Source: IDS-8 sp964607425
GTDB lineage: Bacteria; Pseudomonadota; Gammaproteobacteria; Steroidobacterales; Woeseiaceae
Length of the DNA stretch: 37,787 bases
Direction: 5' to 3'
NCBI GenBank assembly: GCA_964607425.1
Contig: CAZSKQ010000022.1
Coordinates: 1-37,787 of the forward strand
Each line of letters opens with the position of its first letter. Position 1 is the first letter of the stretch. The notes beneath the pieces were generated by a model that searched no databases, was not told the origin of the DNA, and worked only from the letters and a program-made list of their open reading frames with translations. A program made the translations under genes and the position numbers. Positions 31,471-37,787 of this stretch are shown in pieces.

Positions 31471-34400
31471 ATGCGACTCAGCAAGATCAAGCTCGCCGGC
31501 TTCAAATCCTTCGTAGACCCCACCCTTATTCCCTTTCCCAGCAATCTCGTCGGCGTGGTCGGCCCGAACGGCTGCGGGAAGTCGAACGTGATCGACGCGG
31601 TTCGCTGGGTCATGGGGGAGAGCTCCGCCAGTCGGCTACGGGGGGATTCCCTTACCGACGTGATTTTCAATGGATCGAGCTCGCGTAAGCCGGTCGGGGC
31701 CGCGTCGGTCGAGCTCCTGTTCGACAACACGGATTCCACGCTGGAAGGACAGTACGCGAAATACGCCGAGATATCGATCCGCCGCGAAGTGTCGCGGGAC
31801 GGCATCTCCAGCTATTACCTGAACGGCACCCGCTGCCGGCGCAAGGACATCACCGATGTGTTCCTTGGCACCGGGCTCGGCCCGCGCAGCTATTCCATTA
31901 TCGAGCAGGGCATGATCTCCCGCCTCATTGAAGCGAAGCCCGAGGAGATGCGGGTGTTCCTCGAGGAAGCGGCCGGGATCTCCAAATACAAGGAGCGGCG
32001 GCGGGAAACGTCGAACCGTATCCGGCACACGAAAGAAAACCTCGACCGGCTCATGGACGTGCTCGAGGAGGTCGAAAAACAGATCAAGCACCTCGATCGC
32101 CAGGCCAAGACGGCGGAACGCTATGGCCGCCTGAAGAACGAAGAGCGGCGCACCGCGGCGGAGCTCCTGGCCTTGAAACTGCACGAGCTGGATCAGCGGG
32201 CACAAGAAGCCGGCGCAGCTTTGGGCGAACGCGAAACGGCGCTGCAGGCAATGGTCGCGGAGCAGCGCCGGATCGAGGCGGATATCGAGCGCGGCCGCGT
32301 TGCGCAGACGGAACGCACCGACGCCTTCAACGCCGTGCAGGCGCGGTTCTACCGTGCCGGTTCCGAGATCGCGCGGCTCGAACAATCCATTGAGTATGCG
32401 CAGGAGTTGCGGGAGCGGCAGCAGAAGGACCTGGAACGGGCCGTCGAGGGTGCGCGCGAAATCGCGGCGCACATCAGCAAGGACGAAAGCGAGATCGAGC
32501 AGCTCGAGCTGTCGTTGAACGAGCTGGTTCCCGGCCTTGAACGAGCGAAAGAGAGTGAGCAGCGCTCGCTCGCGTCACTCGAGCGTGCCGAGGCCGCGCT
32601 CGCGGAGTGGCAGCAGCAGTGGGAGGCCTACACGCTCGAAGCCGGCAAAGCCCAGCAGGTCGTCAGCGTCGAGAAGACCCGCTCGGAACAGCTCGAATCG
32701 CGGCTCAAGAGCTTTGCCGAGCGGCGGCGCAGGCTCGAGGAGGCTGCGACTGCGGCCAGCGCCGACGACCTCAAAGCCGAATTCGAGCGGTTGGCCGTCC
32801 AGGAGTACCGGAAACGCCAGGCGCGCGACGAATTCGAACGCGCGTTGGCCGATGTCACGGACCAGGTTCGCAAGCTGCGCGAGCAGGACCAGAAGCTCAC
32901 GGTGCTCGTTGAGGAGCGGCGCGCGGCACTGCAGGCGGCAGAGAGCAAATACACGTCGCTGGAAGCGGTGCAGAAGGCCGCGCTGGGGCAGAGCGATGAG
33001 CACGTCCAGAGCTGGCTGGAGGCGAGCGGGCTGGCCGATGCCAAACGCGTGGTGCAGTCGCTCGAGGTGGAGGAGGGCTGGGCGCGTGCCGTGGAAACGG
33101 TGCTCGGCCAGTACCTGCAGGCGGTTTGTGTCGGCGATATCGCGGAAGCGGCGGCCGGGATCGCGAAGCTGCAAAGCGGCACCGTCACGCTGCTGACGGA
33201 CGTGCCGCACGAGCTGGTGCCAGGCTCCGAATCGTTGTTGAGCAAGGTCGGAAACGCACCCGCGGGTATTGCCGAGCTGCTGGCGTCGGTGCGCACGGCC
33301 GATACGCTGCCGGCGGCGTTACAAACCCGTGCAATCCTTGAATCGGCGCAATCGGTGATCACGCCGGACGGCGTCTGGCTGAGCCCATCCTGGCTGCGCG
33401 TCTCAAAGGATCGCGATGCCGAAGCCGGCATCCTCGCGCGCGAACACGAAATGCGTCGATTGGCGGGCGAGGTGCGCGAACTGCGGGCTCGAGCCGACAG
33501 CGCACGCAAGCTGCTGGAAGACGGCCGGATGCGCCTGACCCAGCTCGAAGAGCGCCGGGAAACGCTGCAGCAGGACGCGAGCGCGCTGCTTGGCGAGTAC
33601 TCGGAGGTGAAGGCCGAGCTCGATTCCATGCGCTATCGCATAGACCAGGCGACCGCACGCAAGGCGGCGATCGCGGAAGAAAGCGACACGCTTCAGAAGG
33701 AGCAGTTCGCCGCCGAAGAGCAGGTGCGGGAATCGCGCCTGGCGACCTCACGGGCGACCGAGGCGCTGGCGGAACTCGATAGCCGGCGCGGCGTGCTGGA
33801 GGCCCAGCGAGACGAGCTGCGAGAAGAGCTCAGGCGCGTTCGCGAGCAGGCCGAGGAGGACCGGCAGAACGCGCACTCGATTGCGATCCAGTTCGAGAAT
33901 CGGCGCTCAAGCAAGGAGTCGGCGGCGCAGAGCCTCGAGCGCATGCAGTCGCAACTGCGTCACTTCGGCAGCCGGGAGAAAGAGATCCGCCAGCAGCTCG
34001 AGCAGAGCGAAGCGCCGCTTGCGGACAACCGCAGGAAGCTCGAGAGCCAGCTTGCGCTGCGAATCGAGGTGGAAGCGGAGCTCACCGAGGCGCGGCGGCT
34101 GGTCGAGCAGGTCGAAAGCGAGCTGAGGGCATGCGACGAACGCCGCATGCGTTCGGACAAGGCTGTCGAGGAGGCGCGGAACGCCGTCGCGGAGGCGAAC
34201 ATGGCGATGCAGGAGATCCGCGTCCGCCGCGAAGGGCTCGCGGAGCAATTGCAGGAGACCAGCTTCGGCCTGGACACCCTGCTGCAGGAAATGGAGCAGG
34301 GCGCGACCACCGCGGGCTGGGAGGAAAAGCTGGAAAAGATCCGTTCACGGATCGAGCGCCTCGGGCCGATCAACCTCGCGGCCATCGACGAGTTCAAAGA

Positions 34401-34974
34401 ACAATCGGAACGCAAGGAATACCTGGACGCGCAGCTCGCCGACCTGAATAACGCGCTCGCGACGCTCGAGGGTGCCATCCGGAAGATCGACCGCGAAACG
34501 CGGACCCGCTTCCGCGAGACGTTCGACAAGGTGGACAACGGATTCAAGCAGCTGTTCCCCAAGCTGTTCGGCGGGGGGCACGCCTATCTCGAGCTCACCG
34601 GCGATGACCTGCTGGCGGCCGGCGTGACGGTCATGGCACGGCCTCCGGGCAAGCGCAACAGCACCATCCACCTGCTGTCGGGCGGCGAGAAAGCGCTCAC
34701 CGCCGTGGCGCTGGTATTTGCTATCTTCGAGTTGAATCCGGCGCCGTTCTGCATGCTCGACGAGGTGGACGCACCTCTGGACGAAGCCAATGTCGGCCGT
34801 TTTTGCGATATCGTTCAGGCAATGTCGGAAAAGGTGCAGTTCGTCTTCATCACGCACAACAAGGTGACCATGGAGCTGGCCCGGCAACTGACGGGCGTAA
34901 CCATGCAGGAGCCGGGTGTGTCGCGGCTGGTTTCGGTCGATCTCGACGAAGCGGTCAAGATGGCAGCAAGCTGA
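31471..34974 (+). CDS. smc: Chromosome segregation ATPase SMC
   Basis: An 1167-aa structural-maintenance-of-chromosomes protein that dimerises and loops DNA. The N-terminal head carries Walker A GPNGCGKSN (about residue 32). Long coiled coils rich in Glu, Arg, Ala and Gln flank a hinge at about 520-650. The C-terminal head carries the signature LSGGEKALTAVAL and Walker B FCMLDEVDAPLDEANV. Length and order are normal for bacterial SMC. It is followed by zipA after 15 bases and then ligA, an order common in gammaproteobacteria. scpA and scpB are not adjacent. Confidence 0.98.
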   Translation: MRLSKIKLAGFKSFVDPTLIPFPSNLVGVVGPNGCGKSNVIDAVRWVMGESSASRLRGDSLTDVIFNGSSSRKPVGAASVELLFDNTDSTLEGQYAKYAEISIRREVSRDGISSYYLNGTRCRRKDITDVFLGTGLGPRSYSIIEQGMISRLIEAKPEEMRVFLEEAAGISKYKERRRETSNRIRHTKENLDRLMDVLEEVEKQIKHLDRQAKTAERYGRLKNEERRTAAELLALKLHELDQRAQEAGAALGERETALQAMVAEQRRIEADIERGRVAQTERTDAFNAVQARFYRAGSEIARLEQSIEYAQELRERQQKDLERAVEGAREIAAHISKDESEIEQLELSLNELVPGLERAKESEQRSLASLERAEAALAEWQQQWEAYTLEAGKAQQVVSVEKTRSEQLESRLKSFAERRRRLEEAATAASADDLKAEFERLAVQEYRKRQARDEFERALADVTDQVRKLREQDQKLTVLVEERRAALQAAESKYTSLEAVQKAALGQSDEHVQSWLEASGLADAKRVVQSLEVEEGWARAVETVLGQYLQAVCVGDIAEAAAGIAKLQSGTVTLLTDVPHELVPGSESLLSKVGNAPAGIAELLASVRTADTLPAALQTRAILESAQSVITPDGVWLSPSWLRVSKDRDAEAGILAREHEMRRLAGEVRELRARADSARKLLEDGRMRLTQLEERRETLQQDASALLGEYSEVKAELDSMRYRIDQATARKAAIAEESDTLQKEQFAAEEQVRESRLATSRATEALAELDSRRGVLEAQRDELREELRRVREQAEEDRQNAHSIAIQFENRRSSKESAAQSLERMQSQLRHFGSREKEIRQQLEQSEAPLADNRRKLESQLALRIEVEAELTEARRLVEQVESELRACDERRMRSDKAVEEARNAVAEANMAMQEIRVRREGLAEQLQETSFGLDTLLQEMEQGATTAGWEEKLEKIRSRIERLGPINLAAIDEFKEQSERKEYLDAQLADLNNALATLEGAIRKIDRETRTRFRETFDKVDNGFKQLFPKLFGGGHAYLELTGDDLLAAGVTVMARPPGKRNSTIHLLSGGEKALTAVALVFAIFELNPAPFCMLDEVDAPLDEANVGRFCDIVQAMSEKVQFVFITHNKVTMELARQLTGVTMQEPGVSRLVSVDLDEAVKMAAS

Positions 34975-34989
34975 TAGTAGAGTAGCGGT

Positions 34990-35700
34990 ATGGACGGTCT
35001 GCGCTGGTTGCTGTTGCTGTTCGGACTGCTGGTGATCGTCGGTGTCTATTTCTACAGCCGCCGCGAGCGGGACCGGAAAGTGGCCACGTCGCCGCCGCAG
35101 GCGCCGGCTCGCGCAGCCAGGATAGAGCCTTCGCTGGACGCGCAGCCCCCCCGGACAGAGCCCTCGCTGGAGGCGAGCGCTCCCGTCCCGGACACCGAAA
35201 CGGGCACCGAAGGAATTAGCCTCCCGGACAACGATCCTCCTCCCGATGAGCCTCCGCCGGACCCCCCGCCGGCGCCCCGGGAAAAAATCGTCACCCTGCG
35301 CGTCGTCGCCAGGCATCACACGGCTTTCGCGGGCGATGAGCTCGCACTGACGCTGCGCGGCATCGGTATGCGCCACGGCAGGTTCGGGATCTTCCACCGC
35401 TACGACCAGGACGATGAGAACCGGATCATCTTCAGCGCGGCAAGCCTCGTAGAGCCGGGCAGCTTCGACCTCGCGAACCTGAAGGCGCAGCGGATCCCGG
35501 GTATCAGCCTGTTCCTTGTGTTACCCGGCCCCCTGCCGGGCGCAGAGGCGTACGACCTGATGGTAGCTGCGGGACGCGCGCTGTCGAAGTCACTGCCTGC
35601 CGAGTTGCTGGACGAGTCCGGGAGCACTTTCAGCATCCAGCGAGAACGCTACCTGCGCGAGGAAATCATCCAGTACCAGCACGGAATCAAGGTAGCCTGA
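34990..35700 (+). CDS. zipA: Cell division protein ZipA
   Basis: A 236-aa inner-membrane division protein that anchors FtsZ. One N-terminal helix (about residues 5-22) is followed by a basic stretch (SRRERDRK). A Pro/Glu-rich linker runs to about residue 95, where PPPDEPPPDPPPAP stands out. The rest is the ZipA C-terminal FtsZ-binding domain, including IFSAASLVEPGSFD and LFLVLPGP. It is shorter than E. coli ZipA (328 aa) because the linker is short. It sits between smc and ligA as expected. The 78-bp gap to ligA contains short GC-rich hairpins without a T-run, so transcription may continue. Confidence 0.95.
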   Translation: MDGLRWLLLLFGLLVIVGVYFYSRRERDRKVATSPPQAPARAARIEPSLDAQPPRTEPSLEASAPVPDTETGTEGISLPDNDPPPDEPPPDPPPAPREKIVTLRVVARHHTAFAGDELALTLRGIGMRHGRFGIFHRYDQDDENRIIFSAASLVEPGSFDLANLKAQRIPGISLFLVLPGPLPGAEAYDLMVAAGRALSKSLPAELLDESGSTFSIQRERYLREEIIQYQHGIKVA

Positions 35701-35778
35701 CCTCGACCGATCCCCTGTTGTACCCTGCAGGGGCCCGTCAGCGGGCCACGACGCTGCTCCCGGATGGATTTCCTCCCC

Positions 35779-37787
35779 ATGACTGCTTCCGCCGCGACAA
35801 AAAAGAAGCTGGAATCCCTTAGAGCCCAGCTTCGTTACCACAACCACCTGTATCACGTCCTCGACGCCCCGGAGATCCCGGACGCCGACTACGACCGCAT
35901 GATGCAGGAGCTGCAGGCGCTCGAGGCGAAGTACCCGGAACTGGTCACGCCCGATTCGCCGACGCAGCGGGTTGGTGCCGCCCCGATTGCGGCCTTCGGT
36001 ACCGTCACGCACGAACGGCCGATGTTGTCGCTCGATAATGCGTTCACCGAACAGGCGGTGCGCGATTTCCATCGGAGGGTGACCGAACGCCTGGAGCTCC
36101 CGCCTGACGCCGATCTGAGTTATTCGGTGGAGCCAAAGCTCGACGGCGCCGCGGTGAGCCTGCTGTATGAGCAAGGCGTGCTCGTACGCGGCGCAACCCG
36201 TGGCGACGGCACGCGAGGCGAGGACATCACGCACAACGTACGCACGATCGCGAGCGTGCCGCTCAGGCTTGTCGGCAAACGCTACCCGTCCCGCCTGGAG
36301 GTGCGCGGCGAGGTTTTCATGCCGCGAGCCGGCTTTCGCAAGTTCAACGAGGAGGCGATCGCCAGGGGGGAGAGGACCTTCGTCAACCCGCGCAACGCCG
36401 CGGCCGGAAGCCTGCGCCAACTGGATCCACGACTGACCGCGGCGCGCCCGCTGGATCTCTACGTCTACTCGGTCGGTCTTTACGAGGACGGTGCATTGCC
36501 GGAACGGCACAGCGCGGTGCTGGATCGCCTGCAGGAGTGGGGTTTCAAGGTCTGCCCGGAGCGCGACGTCGTCAACGGCATCGACGGCTGCCTTGCGTAC
36601 TACGCGGAGCTGGGCGCCAGGCGCGATGCGTTGAGCTACGACATCGACGGCGTGGTTTACAAGGTCGACCGGCTGGACTACCAGCGCGAACTGGGGTTCG
36701 TCTCCCGGGCACCTCGCTGGGCGATCGCCCATAAATTTCCCGCCCAGGAAGAGATGACGGTGGTCCGAGACGTGGAGTTCCAGGTCGGCCGTACCGGCGC
36801 CTTGACGCCGGTTGCCCGCCTGGAGCCGGTGTTCGTGGGGGGCGTGACCGTCAGCAACGCGACCCTGCACAACATGGACGAGATGCACCGCAAAGACGTA
36901 CGGATCGGGGACACGGTAATCGTGCGGCGAGCCGGGGATGTCATCCCGGAGGTAGTGCAGGTCGTTGCCGGCAGGCGGCCGCAGGGCACCACCCCCGTGG
37001 AAGTGCCGCAGCACTGTCCGGTATGCGGTTCGGCCGTCGTACGCGTCGAGGGCGAGGCGGTGGCGCGCTGTACGGGAGGTCTCATTTGTGCGGCACAACG
37101 CATTGAATCCCTGAAACATTTCGTATCGAGGCGGGCGCTCGACATCGACGGGCTCGGGGCGAAGTTGATCGAGCAGCTGGTCGCCCTCGACCGGCTGAAG
37201 ACCCCTGCCGATATTTTCAGGCTGGAGAGGGACGAACTCACGGGCCTCGAGCGCATGGGCGAGAAATCCGCGGACAAGCTGCTGGCTTCGATCGAGCGGG
37301 CAAAAAAGACGACGCTGGCGCGGTTCCTGTACGCGCTCGGTATCCGTGAGGTCGGCGAATCCACGGCGGCGGCCCTGGCGGCCCATTTCGGCAAGCTGCG
37401 GCCGATCATGCAGGCGGGGGAGGAGGAGCTGCAGCAGGTGCCGGACGTCGGCCCGGTCGTCGCCTCCCGAATCACGGCATTTTTCTCCGAGAAGCACAAC
37501 CAGGAAGTGATCGATCAGCTGATCCGGGCCGGAGTTCACTGGCAGGAACACGAACCCGTCCCGCGGCCCGCCAAAGGCCCCCTCGTGGGCAAGACTTTTG
37601 TCCTCACGGGCACCCTGTCGGCCATGACCAGGGACGAGGCGAAAGCGCAAATCGTCGCCCGCGGTGGCAAGGTTGCGAGCAGCGTTTCCAAAAAAACCGA
37701 TTACGTTGTCTATGGTGACAGCGCTGGTTCGAAGCTAACAAAAGCGCAGAACCTCGGAATCACCACTCTCGACGAGGCTGCGTTTCA
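35779..37787 (+). CDS. ligA: NAD-dependent DNA ligase LigA (3' end outside window)
   Basis: The first 669 codons of a ligase that seals nicks in DNA using NAD. The active-site Lys is Lys120 in SVEPKLDGAA. Upstream is the NAD-binding Ia region with YHNHLYHVLD and DADYDRMM; then the nucleotidyltransferase core, the OB fold, zinc-finger cysteines (CPVCGS and a later pair), helix-hairpin-helix repeats and the start of the BRCT domain (GKTFVLTGTLSAMTRDE). The reading frame stays open to the window edge; roughly the last few per cent of the protein is missing. It starts at ATG 35779. A long minus-strand frame over this gene is a shadow. Confidence 0.98.
   Translation, partial: MTASAATKKKLESLRAQLRYHNHLYHVLDAPEIPDADYDRMMQELQALEAKYPELVTPDSPTQRVGAAPIAAFGTVTHERPMLSLDNAFTEQAVRDFHRRVTERLELPPDADLSYSVEPKLDGAAVSLLYEQGVLVRGATRGDGTRGEDITHNVRTIASVPLRLVGKRYPSRLEVRGEVFMPRAGFRKFNEEAIARGERTFVNPRNAAAGSLRQLDPRLTAARPLDLYVYSVGLYEDGALPERHSAVLDRLQEWGFKVCPERDVVNGIDGCLAYYAELGARRDALSYDIDGVVYKVDRLDYQRELGFVSRAPRWAIAHKFPAQEEMTVVRDVEFQVGRTGALTPVARLEPVFVGGVTVSNATLHNMDEMHRKDVRIGDTVIVRRAGDVIPEVVQVVAGRRPQGTTPVEVPQHCPVCGSAVVRVEGEAVARCTGGLICAAQRIESLKHFVSRRALDIDGLGAKLIEQLVALDRLKTPADIFRLERDELTGLERMGEKSADKLLASIERAKKTTLARFLYALGIREVGESTAAALAAHFGKLRPIMQAGEEELQQVPDVGPVVASRITAFFSEKHNQEVIDQLIRAGVHWQEHEPVPRPAKGPLVGKTFVLTGTLSAMTRDEAKAQIVARGGKVASSVSKKTDYVVYGDSAGSKLTKAQNLGITTLDEAAF

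Noticed and set aside
35590..37650. 686-aa open frame on the minus strand
   Set aside because: It lies over ligA and the end of zipA, both with clear family motifs on the plus strand. Long antisense frames are common in GC-rich coding DNA, and its sequence is rich in Arg, His and Gln with no recognisable motif.

Overview
The window is GC-rich DNA from a gammaproteobacterium. The right end carries a typical gammaproteobacterial chromosomal block: gluQ and dksA on the minus strand, then smc, zipA and ligA on the plus strand. The dksA product is a two-cysteine DksA with a long Lys/Ala/Ser/Thr-rich N-terminal tail. I cannot assign a family or genus. There is no phage, insertion sequence, CRISPR array or tRNA gene that I can see.

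About 24.6 kb on the left is one side of a nonribosomal peptide (NRPS) biosynthetic cluster, all on the plus strand with very tight spacing. It opens inside a large NRPS gene. Visible domains are partial C, A1, T1, C, A2, T2, C, A3, T3 and TE, so the chain ends here. Next come a coupled cytochrome c/PQQ-type dehydrogenase and a NatA/NatB-like ABC exporter. Three odd genes follow: a 101-aa unknown protein, a secreted protein made of four tandem beta-rich repeats, and a ZZ-zinc-finger/trypsin-like protein. Then comes a complete in-trans halogenation cassette: a Cys-nucleophile aminoacyltransferase (CmaE/SyrC-like), a stand-alone adenylation domain, a stand-alone carrier protein and a SyrB2-like halogenase with the diagnostic His-x-Ala site. 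It is followed by a CmlA-like diiron beta-hydroxylase. The operon ends with sbnB-like, sbnA-like and carbamoyltransferase genes.

These genes fit together. SbnA/SbnB-type enzymes make L-2,3-diaminopropionate (Dap). The carbamoyltransferase has lost the ornithine-recognition residues, so it may carbamoylate Dap to 3-ureidoalanine (albizziine), a close analogue of glutamine. A2 and A3 carry glutamine/glutamate-like specificity codes with one shared substitution, as expected for such a building block. A1 carries a threonine code. The halogenation cassette would supply a chlorinated aliphatic residue to a carrier domain upstream of this window. The predicted product therefore ends ...-Thr-X-X, where X is a Dap-derived residue, plus a chlorinated aliphatic residue upstream. 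The assembled pathway is my inference; the individual enzyme families are well supported by motifs.

From 24.65 to 29.1 kb lies a transition zone. It holds a minus-strand PhyH-type dioxygenase with a small two-helix membrane protein, a plus-strand metallophosphoesterase preceded by a 14-codon ORF, a minus-strand Sfp/EntD-like phosphopantetheinyl transferase (probably the activator of the carrier domains) and a YheT-like hydrolase. Between the hydrolase and gluQ a promoter and terminator enclose about 95 nt with no gene, a candidate small RNA. Housekeeping genes fill the rest to the right edge, where ligA is cut.
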